This document shows, in pieces, positions 1-7,230 of a DNA stretch of 10,591 nt. Under the pieces are notes generated by a model. The model searched no databases, was not told the origin of the DNA, and saw only the letters and a program-made list of their open reading frames with translations. Location of the stretch: contig CAMTFT010000027.1 in the NCBI GenBank assembly GCA_947071365.1, forward strand, positions 1 through 10,591. Reading direction: 5' to 3'. Origin of the DNA: an uncultured bacterium (GTDB lineage: Bacteria > Bacillota > Clostridia > Lachnospirales > Lachnospiraceae). Each line of letters begins with the position of its first letter. Position 1 is the first letter of the stretch. A program made the position numbers and the translations under genes.

Positions 1-43
1 TGTAGCTCCGTCTCGTGGGCTCGGAGATGTGTATAAGAGACAG
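1..43 (+). other. Nextera (Tn5 tagmentation) index-side adapter, not genomic
   Basis: Bases 25-43 are the 19-bp Tn5 mosaic end AGATGTGTATAAGAGACAG. Bases 10-24 are GTCTCGTGGGCTCGG, the rest of the Illumina Nextera Read 2 adapter. Bases 2-9 (GTAGCTCC) sit where the i7 index belongs and match, from memory, index N718 as written in the adapter. Base 1 is the last base of the P7 arm. This is untrimmed library sequence; genomic DNA begins at 44. Confidence 0.98.
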
Positions 44-55
44 GTATAATTGAAA

Positions 56-98
56 GGCTGTGAAAAAATGATGCCCCCATTTTTTCACAGCCCTTTTT
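56..98. terminator. Intrinsic terminator downstream of the DUF2798 gene, possibly bidirectional
   Basis: A perfect 15-bp inverted repeat (56-70 with 78-92) encloses a 7-nt loop. On the plus strand it is followed by CTTTTTCTTCTTT, a good T-run. On the minus strand it lies about 32 nt past the DUF2798 stop, and the arm is followed by only TTTCAATTAT, a weaker U-tract. It can end the minus-strand gene and also any convergent plus-strand gene lost beyond the left edge. No folding energy was computed. The rest of 44-123 shows nothing else. Confidence 0.8.
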
Positions 99-123
99 CT
101 TCTTTATATGTAATGCACTTTTA

Positions 124-669
124 TTATTTCGCGTCTCTACAGAAAAGCATCTTAAATACAGTCCGCACAAGCGGCTGAATAAAAAACAACTGGCTGAAAA
201 AAGCAAACGGAAAATTAAAGCAAACCAGCTTCAGCCAATTAGCCAGCAGGGTGAGAATATGAAAGCCCGCGTAATACGGGTAGTAAAACCACGATGCCAA
301 AAAGCTCATCGCAGGACACATCAGCCCAACGGTAGCACAGATGATCGTTGTCTCAAAAATTACCGGATGGGTCTTTCCCGGCTCAAATACATTGCAGGCA
401 AGCCTGAAGGAGCATGGACTTCCCATGATACATTCCAGTCCGAAGGCAAAGCAAAATTCAACCAGTATAACGGCCCAGATGGGTAGCATTCTCCCGAACA
501 TATACACCCCGCCCTGGGCGTTGATCGCATGGATCACAGAGTCAGCCCCCGTTACCTGCATCAGAACGGAACCGTTGATTACGTACAGACTGTAAAACAC
601 ATAGGCGTGTACCGTCACCAGAACGGTCAGGAAAGCAAACACTTTCTTTTGAAATTCATTTTTTGGCAT
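124..669 (-). CDS. DUF2798 family integral membrane protein (181 aa)
   Basis: This is a small hydrophobic protein with four predicted membrane segments, at about residues 10-30, 56-78, 104-128 and 140-168. They form two similar halves, as in clostridial DUF2798 proteins. Family-like features are the start MPKNEFQ, the stretch LMCPAMSF in the third helix, and NFPFAFFSQ followed by PLVR near the C-terminus. The open frame extends 15 codons further upstream, but I chose the ATG at 669 because it follows AGGAGG at a 7-nt spacing and matches the family's usual N-terminus. It has its own promoter at 817-846 and a long leader, so it is probably a separate transcript from the beta-mannosidase gene. 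The family's function is unknown, and a link to mannoside use is not shown. The family assignment is from memory of related sequences. Confidence 0.8.
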   Translation of the reverse strand: MPKNEFQKKVFAFLTVLVTVHAYVFYSLYVINGSVLMQVTGADSVIHAINAQGGVYMFGRMLPIWAVILVEFCFAFGLECIMGSPCSFRLACNVFEPGKTHPVIFETTIICATVGLMCPAMSFLASWFYYPYYAGFHILTLLANWLKLVCFNFPFAFFSQLFFIQPLVRTVFKMLFCRDAK

Positions 670-696
670 ACTTTTTCCTCCTCGTGACACGAAAAA

Positions 697-778
697 ACAC
701 AGGCATACCCGCACGTACTATCTGATCATTAAAAACTATGTTCCGTAATCAGATTTACGTGCAGCGCACTACCTGTGT
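697..778 (-). promoter_or_regulatory. Long imperfect hairpin in the 5' leader of the DUF2798 gene
   Basis: Three nested 7-bp complementary blocks pair outward from a 21-nt loop (727-747): 720-726 with 748-754, 711-717 with 756-762, and 697-703 with 772-778. They are separated by a small bulge and one larger internal loop. The structure lies between the predicted promoter and the ribosome binding site. A competing pairing, 685-690 with 775-780 (TGACAC/GTGTCA), would bring the stem to within a few bases of the AGGAGG. It could be a regulatory leader or a protein-binding palindrome. I do not recognise it as a known riboswitch. Confidence 0.5.
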
Positions 779-816
779 CATCATGTCTGTTCTATATTTT
801 ATTTTTTTCAAGAGCC

Positions 817-846
817 ATACTATCACAAAATCCCCGAAAAAGTCAA
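817..846 (-). promoter_or_regulatory. Sigma-A type promoter for the DUF2798 gene
   Basis: On the minus strand there is a -35 TTGACT (841-846), an 18-bp spacer and a -10 TAGTAT (817-822). A TGA directly before the -10 makes it an extended -10 (TGATAGTAT). It sits just past the beta-mannosidase stop codon. It implies a start near 810 and a leader of about 140 nt before the ATG at 669. Confidence 0.6.
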
Positions 847-850
847 AGAT

Positions 851-3505
851 TTATTTTATGTCGTACACGCTCCTGACTCTCAATCCCCGCAGCTCCCCAC
901 GCAGGACTTCCACTACCCTGCTGTCACCGTTCAGGTCAAAATAATTGTCTGACAGCACCAGATCCTCCGATTTGTTCTGTATCTCAACGCTTCTGGCGTA
1001 CGCTTTGGCGCTTACCGTAAGGTATTTTCCCTGCGCGCTCCAGGTTATCTTCGGATCCTCGTATCTGAAATATTTCGGATAGGAGAATATGACGCTTCCC
1101 TCCGAGATCCTTTCGCCGTTCTCCCACGCTTCGTAGCTGACATACTGTGTGAATACATCCACCTCTGGCAGCTCCACTTTATCCAGCCACACGCTGCTCA
1201 GTGCAGGAACGGAAACATTTTCCTCGTGGCTCTGCAGCGGATCGCCCTTTGCATTTCGAAGATACCACTTTACCTGTATCTGTCTTTCTTCCAGCGTTTC
1301 ATTCGCCACATTCAGCCGAATCGATTTCTCAAATGTAAAGTGCTGGCGATTCATATTTGCTTCCTGCGTCATCCAGCTCTCCTCCTCGCAGGAAATCATT
1401 ACCGGCGCAAAAAATCTTTTTGCGTAATAATGCAGCGCCTTCCAGCGGCCGCAGTAATCGATGGAGGACCAGGAGACCACCGGCCAGCAGTCGTTAAGCT
1501 GCCAGTAGACCGCACCCATACACCTGCCCCGGTTCCGCCTGAAATGCTCCACTCCATACCGGATGGCATCGGCCTGCAACAGTTGTGAAGCGTACAGCAC
1601 CGTCTCAAAATCCCCCGGGTAGCGGTACGTCTGCTGAAGATAATTCATGATCTTGCCGTTTGCGCCGTAATTCCGCTGATGCTTCTCCATAACATAAGAG
1701 AAGATATTCCAGTCATCAGGGTCGTCCGTAAATGTCTCTATTGTCTTTTTACATGGGAAGGACTGGAAGCCGAACTCTGACGCATACCGGAAAAAATGCT
1801 TCCGGTACTCAGAGAACGGCCGGTTTCCGTGCCATACCTTCCAGTAATGGACATCTCCCCGGTTCGGGTCGTTCGGGTTGTCGAAGGAGCCTCCTGAGGA
1901 AGGGCTGGCCGGCCAGTAGAATGTCTGCGGATCGTACTTTGCCAGCACCTCCGGGATGATCCTTTCATACATGAGCAGGTAATCCCGAACCTCGGTGGGC
2001 TTCGTCACCCAGCACCGCTCATCCACAAACATTTCCATCTCATTGTTTCCGCACCACAGTCCAAGGGACGCGTGGTGGCGCAGCCGCTTGATATTGTCCA
2101 CGAATTCCTGCCGGATGTTCGCCTCAAATTCCGGTGTCAGCTCATACACAGAGCAGGCAAACATAAAATCCTGCCATACGGCAAGGCCCAGCTCATCACA
2201 GATATCATAGAACCAGTCGTCCGGGTAAAATCCGCCTCCCCACACCCGGATCACATTGTAATTTGCCAGCTTGCAGTCCATCAGAAGCTGCCGTGTCCTC
2301 TCCCGGCTTCTGCGTCCCAGCAGATGATCCTCCGGGATATAGTCTGCTCCCATGGCAAAAAACGGTTTTCCGTTTATCACGTGTGCAAAGCTCTCTCCCC
2401 ACTCGTCCTTTTTGCGCTCCATATCCAAGGTGCGCAGTCCGATCCTCCGCTCCCACACATCAATGATCTCTTCACCACGCAGAAGAACGGCCTTCACCTG
2501 ATATAAGGGCTGCTCCCCCAGCCCGTTTACCCACCAAAGATGGGGATTTTCAATCGTGATGCGGCCTCTGTCCCCGGCAGGAAGAGATGTCGTATATACC
2601 TCACCTTTCCCGGAGAGTGCTGCCGTATTCTTTTCTCCCTTCGGACTGAGCAGTGTCGTGTACGTTTCCCCCTCCGGTGAAGTCACTGTGACCTGCACCC
2701 GGAAATCCGCCCCCGACCCACAATGTGCTGCTCCCGCACTCTCTCCAAAAATATATCGCGTCTCAGTATTCTGCCTGCTTCCGCATTCTGCTTCTGCACT
2801 CCCTCCAAAAATATACCGCGTCTCAGTATTCTGCCTGCTCCCGCGCTCTTCTTCCTCACCTTCCCCCAAAATACACTCCGCCTCAAAATCCAGCACACAC
2901 TTCCCCGCTTCATGCGTCTGCCGGACATAAACACTGTCGATCCTTCCGCACTTCACCAGGCACAGCGCTACAGGGCGGAATATTCCGGCATCCGGCAGAT
3001 GGGCGCCCCAGTCCCAGCCGAACATATAATGTGCCTTTCTCAAATGCATGAAGCCCTCATACGTATCATCATTCCCGATATTCCCGTATTTCCGGTACGC
3101 TTCAGCGATATACCGGAGAGGAGAGCGGAATACGACGCGCAGCACATTCTCTTCGTCGGTTCGAAGCAGAGAACGAACCTCGTACTCCCAGATCCGGTGC
3201 ATGTTCAGCGGTTTTCCGAGAAGTGTTCCGTTCAGATAAACCTCGGCAACGGTGTCCAGTCCCTCAAACCGCAGGATCGCGCCGGAATATTCCTCCACAT
3301 TCTTTTCAAAAAATGTACATTCGTACTCGTAATCTTCCTCCATCAGTGCGCAGATACTGTCTTCATTATCCTTCCAGAACGGGTCTGCCATTTTATGGTT
3401 TCTCAAAAGATCCGTATACACCGTTCCCGGAACTACGGCCTCCTGCCACTCTTCCTCTCCTATCCGCCGCATTTTCCAGTTATCATGCAGTTTCCTTACC
3501 TTCAT
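851..3505 (-). CDS. GH2 family beta-mannosidase, cytoplasmic (884 aa)
   Basis: It is predicted to hydrolyse terminal non-reducing beta-mannosyl residues from oligosaccharides (beta-mannosidase, EC 3.2.1.25). Domains in order: N-terminal sugar-binding jellyroll (about 1-185), which starts with a typical LHDNWKM and has YMFGWDWGAHLPDAG with W164/D165/W166; Ig-like domain 2 (about 186-360); TIM barrel (about 365-680); and C-terminal beta domains. The acid/base is E489 in WCGNNEMEMF, and the nucleophile is E577 in YASEFGFQSFP. There is no signal peptide, so it should act in the cytoplasm on imported sugar. The ATG follows AGGAGG at a 5-nt spacing. Domain 2 is enlarged by two tandem-repeat arrays covering residues 208-308. 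The gene lies 163 nt after the importer operon and beyond its terminator. I found no convincing promoter of its own, so expression may come from read-through. A GH2 beta-galactosidase or glucuronidase is less likely given the WDWG motif. Confidence 0.95.
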   Translation of the reverse strand: MKVRKLHDNWKMRRIGEEEWQEAVVPGTVYTDLLRNHKMADPFWKDNEDSICALMEEDYEYECTFFEKNVEEYSGAILRFEGLDTVAEVYLNGTLLGKPLNMHRIWEYEVRSLLRTDEENVLRVVFRSPLRYIAEAYRKYGNIGNDDTYEGFMHLRKAHYMFGWDWGAHLPDAGIFRPVALCLVKCGRIDSVYVRQTHEAGKCVLDFEAECILGEGEEEERGSRQNTETRYIFGGSAEAECGSRQNTETRYIFGESAGAAHCGSGADFRVQVTVTSPEGETYTTLLSPKGEKNTAALSGKGEVYTTSLPAGDRGRITIENPHLWWVNGLGEQPLYQVKAVLLRGEEIIDVWERRIGLRTLDMERKKDEWGESFAHVINGKPFFAMGADYIPEDHLLGRRSRERTRQLLMDCKLANYNVIRVWGGGFYPDDWFYDICDELGLAVWQDFMFACSVYELTPEFEANIRQEFVDNIKRLRHHASLGLWCGNNEMEMFVDERCWVTKPTEVRDYLLMYERIIPEVLAKYDPQTFYWPASPSSGGSFDNPNDPNRGDVHYWKVWHGNRPFSEYRKHFFRYASEFGFQSFPCKKTIETFTDDPDDWNIFSYVMEKHQRNYGANGKIMNYLQQTYRYPGDFETVLYASQLLQADAIRYGVEHFRRNRGRCMGAVYWQLNDCWPVVSWSSIDYCGRWKALHYYAKRFFAPVMISCEEESWMTQEANMNRQHFTFEKSIRLNVANETLEERQIQVKWYLRNAKGDPLQSHEENVSVPALSSVWLDKVELPEVDVFTQYVSYEAWENGERISEGSVIFSYPKYFRYEDPKITWSAQGKYLTVSAKAYARSVEIQNKSEDLVLSDNYFDLNGDSRVVEVLRGELRGLRVRSVYDIK
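2582..2680 (-). repeat. Three in-frame 33-bp tandem repeats in the beta-mannosidase gene
   Basis: Three consecutive 11-codon units encode SPEGETYTTLL, SPKGEKNTAAL and SGKGEVYTTSL (residues 276-308). The period is exactly 33 bp, so the frame is kept. The units have diverged from each other but share the S-x-x-G-E core and a Thr/Ala-Leu ending. They sit just before the conserved ITIENPHLWW strand of domain 2. Confidence 0.85.
2705..2884 (-). repeat. Three in-frame 60-bp tandem repeats in the beta-mannosidase gene
   Basis: Three 20-codon units cover residues 208-267. By eye, 2731-2790 and 2791-2850 differ at about 8 of 60 bases. The N-terminal unit (EAECILGEGEEEERGSRQNT) is more diverged and acidic. 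The middle unit is ETRYIFGGSAEAECGSRQNT, and the last begins ETRYIFGESAGAAHCGSG. The exact 60-bp period preserves the reading frame, consistent with expansion by slippage or unequal recombination. Confidence 0.9.
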
Positions 3506-3618
3506 AAATTCCTCCTGTCAAGAACCTGCGCCTGATGGGCGTACCCGCTATATCACACCCACAGCGCTTCATCGAACGAGAGACGGTGATTGACCGCCGT
3601 CAGTCGCACTACCGTTAA

Positions 3619-3655
3619 AAGAGGATGCAGCCAAACGCCTACATCCCCTTCTTTT
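3619..3655. terminator. Intrinsic terminator after the importer operon
   Basis: A 12-bp stem (3619-3630 with 3639-3650, containing G-T wobbles) has an 8-nt loop and starts about 18 nt past the solute-binding protein stop. On the minus strand the stem ends in CTCTTTTAAC. On the plus strand it is followed by CTTTTTTAT. It separates the importer from the beta-mannosidase gene. The rest of 3506-3668 holds no gene; a weak imperfect palindrome is at 3582-3601. Confidence 0.7.
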
Positions 3656-3668
3656 TTATATCCCTATC

Positions 3669-5156
3669 TTACTTCGTTCCCTTCCATTCGTCAATCTGAG
3701 ATTGCATCTCATCGATGACATCCTGAACACCTGTAGCCTCCAGCTTCTTCATAAGCTGCGGCAGATATTCATCCGGGTCTACGCTTCCTGTGTACAGAGA
3801 TTTTCCGAACTCGTCCAGAACGTTTCTGAAGCCTGCCACCTGTGTGCTTACCGGGTCCAGATTGAAGTCGAATCCGAAGGACGGAGCTTCCTCAGAAGCA
3901 TCGTTGAATGCCTTGAAGGTCGCCCACTTATCAAGCGGCTCGTTGTCCAGCACGTACGTATTGAACAGTCCGCCCTGTACCCAGTACGGTACGGAGTAAT
4001 CCTTCTTTGCCGTCTCGTTCAGCTTGATCTTGAAGTCATAAACGTAATCTTTTCCTTCCGCTGCCTTTACTTCCTCTGCGTCCGGCTCCGCCTTATCCCA
4101 GTGAACACCTTCGATACCGTAGTTCAGCAGGTTTCTCAGGTACTCGTCTGTGTTGATCAGGTTCAGAAGCTCCATCGCCTTTTCCGGATGCTTGGAGTTC
4201 TTGTTGATAGCGGTCAGAGCACCTCTGGCGGAAGCATTTGTGACCTGTGTATCCATGATCTGAGTAGCGACTACCTCGTATCCCAGATCCTTGCCCCAGA
4301 TCAGCTCTGCGTATGGCTGTCCGTCGCCCTTCGTTACGAAACGCTTTACGGACTTGTCATCTGATGCCGTTGCCGCATCCTTGTTGATGTAGCCTGCCAG
4401 ATAGTATTTACGCATGGTCTTCAGTGTGGACTGCATTTTTTCTGTTTCAAATACGTTCTTTACTGTCAATCCTTCATCACCGTACTCGATGCCCACCGGA
4501 TCCTGGATCTTGTCCATATAAGTCGGAGCTGTGTAATCCTTTGTCAGGTACATCGGAACTACATCCGGCTCCTTCTCCTTGATCAGCTCAAGCCACGGCT
4601 CCAGATCCTCCAGAGAATGAAGATCTTCATACGGAACATCATATTTGTCTACGTACTCCTTTGTGAATACCCACATCGGGCAGCTTCCGATCTCCTTTTC
4701 GCTCGGCACGCCGTATGTCTTTCCGCCTACCATAGCGGCTTTCCAGAAACGGCTGTCGATCTTTTCATACATTTCCTTGCCCTGCTTGGCCAAAAGGTCA
4801 TCCAGCTCGAGGAAAGCTCCCTTCTGTGCATTCTGAAGGTAGTCGTTTGCCCAGGAACATGTGAAGCACATATCCCATTCGTCTCCCGTGTTGATCACGA
4901 CCTGCATCTTCTGGTTGTAATCGCCCCAGCCTACCTTTACGAGGTTCAGCTTAACGCCGATCTTTTCAGAAGTATACTTGTTTACCTCTTCCAGTACCTT
5001 ATCATCATCGGCCTGGGAATCTCCCACCTGATACCAGGTAAGCTCTACGACTTCCTGACCGTTCTCATTCTTCGTTTCTTTGCTGCCGCATCCCGTCAGC
5101 GCGCCTGCTGCCAGGGCTGCCGCCAGTCCAAGGGCTGTCATTTTTTTGAATTTCAT
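3669..5156 (-). CDS. Extracellular solute-binding lipoprotein with C-terminal DUF3502, CUT1 sugar importer (495 aa)
   Basis: This protein captures the sugar outside the cell and delivers it to the permease pair encoded just upstream. The N-terminus is a lipoprotein signal: KFKK, a hydrophobic Ala/Leu stretch, then the lipobox LTGC with the lipidated C23. A family 1 solute-binding fold follows, starting at VVELTWYQVGDSQADDDK. The C-terminus (about 425-490) has the DUF3502 pattern, with LDPVSTQVAGFRNVLDEFG, TGSVDPDEYLPQL and a final amphipathic helix. That pattern is typical of the LplA-like binding proteins that partner LplB/LplC permeases. The ATG at 5156 follows AAGGAGG, and the gene begins 33 nt after the second permease. 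The ligand cannot be read from sequence; mannosides are inferred from the neighbouring beta-mannosidase. Confidence 0.93.
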   Translation of the reverse strand: MKFKKMTALGLAAALAAGALTGCGSKETKNENGQEVVELTWYQVGDSQADDDKVLEEVNKYTSEKIGVKLNLVKVGWGDYNQKMQVVINTGDEWDMCFTCSWANDYLQNAQKGAFLELDDLLAKQGKEMYEKIDSRFWKAAMVGGKTYGVPSEKEIGSCPMWVFTKEYVDKYDVPYEDLHSLEDLEPWLELIKEKEPDVVPMYLTKDYTAPTYMDKIQDPVGIEYGDEGLTVKNVFETEKMQSTLKTMRKYYLAGYINKDAATASDDKSVKRFVTKGDGQPYAELIWGKDLGYEVVATQIMDTQVTNASARGALTAINKNSKHPEKAMELLNLINTDEYLRNLLNYGIEGVHWDKAEPDAEEVKAAEGKDYVYDFKIKLNETAKKDYSVPYWVQGGLFNTYVLDNEPLDKWATFKAFNDASEEAPSFGFDFNLDPVSTQVAGFRNVLDEFGKSLYTGSVDPDEYLPQLMKKLEATGVQDVIDEMQSQIDEWKGTK

Positions 5157-5189
5157 ACAAATCCTCCTTAAACATTCACTGTTTATTTT

Positions 5190-6152
5190 TTATTCTTTTA
5201 CCGCGCCAATGGTCAGACCATTTACGAAATATCTCTGGAAGAACGGATATGCAAAGATGATCGGCAGTGTGGAGATTACAACGATCGCCATCTTGATCGT
5301 CTCCTTCGGCAGGTTTGCCGCCGCCTGAATACCGTCCACTCCCATCATGGCCTTGTTGCTTGCCAGCCAGTCCATGGAGCTTTCAATCTGAATCAGCAGA
5401 TACTGAAGCGGGATCCACTTCTTGTCATCCATATACATCATGGCATTGAACCAGTCGTTCCAGTAGCCCAGAGTCAGGAACAGGCCGATCGTTGCCAGAC
5501 CCGGCATAGCCATCGGGATAACGATCTTGAAGAACAGCCGCCATTCCGAAGCGCCGTCGATCTTCGCTGACTCTACGACCGCATCCGGGATACTCGTCTT
5601 GAAAAACGTCCTCAGCACGATGATATTGTAGGAATTCAGACAGAGGGGCAGGATCAGCGCCCATATCGTATTTTTCAGCATCAGCACCTTCGTTACGATC
5701 AGGTAATTCGCGATCATACCACCGGAAAACAGCATCGGTACCGTGATGACCTTTGTAAAGAAGGAACGGAATGCATACGTCTTTCGCGAAAGCGCATACG
5801 CGTACGTACCGGTGAGAAGCAGTCCCAGGACAGTTCCCGTTATCGTTACAAGGATCGTAACACCGTAGCTTCGTATGATATTGTCCCCCGCATCAACAAT
5901 ATACCTGTATGCATAAAGGCTCCATTTTTCCGGTATGAACCGGTATCCGTTCATGACCAGGCTCTGCTCGTCGGTCAGGGAGATAATGATTACAAAGATA
6001 AAGGGAATCACGCTCATAAAAGCCAGAATCGCCAAAATAGCATTGAACAGCACGTTGGTCGGCTTCTTTATCATATTGTAGGCGCACTGCGCTTCTTCCA
6101 TCTTTTTTAATTTTTTGGCCGCGGAGCGCTCCTTTAAATTCAGCAATGACAT
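5190..6152 (-). CDS. CUT1 ABC sugar transporter permease, LplC/YtcP-like (320 aa)
   Basis: This is an inner-membrane permease subunit with about six helices, the first near residues 34-59. The cytoplasmic EAA loop that docks the ATPase is at about 194-219 (ESAKIDGASEWRLFFKIVIP). The C-terminus RYFVNGLTIGAVKE is the standard ending of LplC-type permeases. A charged, cytoplasmic N-terminal stretch of about 30 residues precedes helix 1. AAAGGAGG at 6164-6171 directly follows the stop of the preceding permease gene, and the ATG at 6152 is 20 nt from that stop, so the two are co-transcribed. An internal Met at residue 18 is a less likely start. Confidence 0.94.
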   Translation of the reverse strand: MSLLNLKERSAAKKLKKMEEAQCAYNMIKKPTNVLFNAILAILAFMSVIPFIFVIIISLTDEQSLVMNGYRFIPEKWSLYAYRYIVDAGDNIIRSYGVTILVTITGTVLGLLLTGTYAYALSRKTYAFRSFFTKVITVPMLFSGGMIANYLIVTKVLMLKNTIWALILPLCLNSYNIIVLRTFFKTSIPDAVVESAKIDGASEWRLFFKIVIPMAMPGLATIGLFLTLGYWNDWFNAMMYMDDKKWIPLQYLLIQIESSMDWLASNKAMMGVDGIQAAANLPKETIKMAIVVISTLPIIFAYPFFQRYFVNGLTIGAVKE

Positions 6153-6172
6153 AGCTGTACTTACCTCCTTTC

Positions 6173-7120
6173 CTAAAACAGTGCGTTTTCGCTGTCAACC
6201 TTGGATACGATCTTGTTTGCGATCATGATCAATACAAATCCGACGGTTGACTGGAACAATGCTGCTGCAGAACTCATACCGATCTCTCCGTTCGTCTTAA
6301 GCGCACGGAAAATGTATGTATCGAGAACGTTCGTTACCGGATACAGCGGGCCGGAATCTTTCGGAAGCTGATAGAACAATCCGAAATCGGCCTTGAAAAT
6401 TCCACCGATCGACATGATCAGCAGTATCGTGATGACCGGTTTTAAGAGCGGCAGGGTAATGTACTTGATCTGCTGCCATTTCGTAGCTCCGTCCAGTACC
6501 GCCGCCTCGTAATACGTCTTGTTGATTCCGCAGATGGAAGCAAGGTAAACAACGGTATTATATCCCACACCTTTCCACTGGCTCATAAAAATTATGATGA
6601 ACGGCCAGAATTTCTTCTCCGTATACCAGGAAACTCCGTCATGTCCGAACTGCTGCAGAATTGTATTGAAATAACCTTTTTCCGGGTTCAGGAATGCAAA
6701 TACACAGTAGCTGACTACGACCCAGGAAAGGAAATACGGCAGGAACATGGAACTCTGATAGATCTTCACCATTCCTTTGTTTCTCAGCTCGTTCAGCAGA
6801 AGGGCCACAATGACCGGAAGAACGATACCCAGAATGATAAATACCACGTTATACAGAACGGTATTTCTCAGTATGATCCAGGCATCTCCGCTGCTGAACA
6901 GGAATTTGAAATTGTCAAACCACACAAATTCACTGGAAATAAGACTCTGAAAAAAGTTTCCTGATAAACGGTATTTCTTAAATGCTACCAGGATACCAAA
7001 CAGGGGCAGATAGGCAAACAGAAGAAACCAGACAGCGCCCGGAAAGCTCAATATAAGCAATTCCTTGTTGGTCTTCAGCCGTGTAAAAAACCCTGGCTGC
7101 TTCGCCTTTTTGTCACTCAT
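6173..7120 (-). CDS. CUT1 ABC sugar transporter permease, LplB-like (315 aa)
   Basis: First gene of the importer operon and partner of the LplC-like permease. It has about six membrane helices (first near 21-44: LLILSFPGAVWFLLFAYLP), then the family-typical NFKFLFSS. The EAA loop is at about 205-229 (YYEAAVLDGATKWQQIKYI), and the C-terminus ends in VDSENALF. Two adjacent starts are possible: GTG at 7123, 7 nt after AAGGAGG, and ATG at 7120, 10 nt after it. I chose ATG because the other genes here use ATG. Transcription probably starts near 7195. No ATPase gene is in the window; CUT1 systems often use a shared MsmX-type ATPase encoded elsewhere. Confidence 0.94.
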   Translation of the reverse strand: MSDKKAKQPGFFTRLKTNKELLILSFPGAVWFLLFAYLPLFGILVAFKKYRLSGNFFQSLISSEFVWFDNFKFLFSSGDAWIILRNTVLYNVVFIILGIVLPVIVALLLNELRNKGMVKIYQSSMFLPYFLSWVVVSYCVFAFLNPEKGYFNTILQQFGHDGVSWYTEKKFWPFIIIFMSQWKGVGYNTVVYLASICGINKTYYEAAVLDGATKWQQIKYITLPLLKPVITILLIMSIGGIFKADFGLFYQLPKDSGPLYPVTNVLDTYIFRALKTNGEIGMSSAAALFQSTVGFVLIMIANKIVSKVDSENALF

Positions 7121-7202
7121 CACTTCATAACCTCCTTCTCTTTTGCACTATGACTAACTGCAACTGCCGGCCTGTTTCTGTTATGTCTGTGCGTATCATG
7201 TA

Positions 7203-7230
7203 GTTATACTATACCCGAAGAGGTGGACAA
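7203..7230 (-). promoter_or_regulatory. Promoter of the importer operon
   Basis: On the minus strand there is a -35 TTGTCC (7225-7230), a 16-bp spacer and a -10 TATAAC (7203-7208). It would give a leader of about 75 nt before the permease start. The -35 lies inside one copy of the repeated element described at 7225-7303, as expected when an activator binds next to RNA polymerase. An overlapping TATAGT is an alternative -10 but lacks a matching -35. Confidence 0.55.

Noticed and set aside
25..43. Tn5/IS50-like mosaic end as evidence of a transposon (also at 10546-10564)
   Set aside because: Both copies are continuous with Illumina index and flow-cell arms, so they come from library preparation.
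670..714. Upstream start at 714 for the DUF2798 gene
   Set aside because: The extra 15 codons run through the ribosome binding site, contain non-family sequence and lack their own binding site. The ATG at 669 fits the family.
738..944. Plus-strand 68-codon ORF between the DUF2798 and beta-mannosidase genes
   Set aside because: It covers the leader, the promoter and the 3' end of the beta-mannosidase gene, with no ribosome binding site and no recognisable protein features.
2582..2884. Possible CRISPR array from the regular repeats
   Set aside because: The units are contiguous without spacers, in frame with the enzyme and diverged from each other. They encode protein sequence.
3516..3521. TTGACA on the minus strand as a -35 box
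   Set aside because: It lies immediately before the AGGAGG and start codon of the beta-mannosidase, leaving no room for a -10 and leader for that gene.
2723..3535. Long plus-strand ORF (270 codons) opposite the beta-mannosidase
   Set aside because: It lies wholly antisense to a strongly conserved GH2 gene and resembles no family I know. Its repeats are only the shadow of the 60-bp array.
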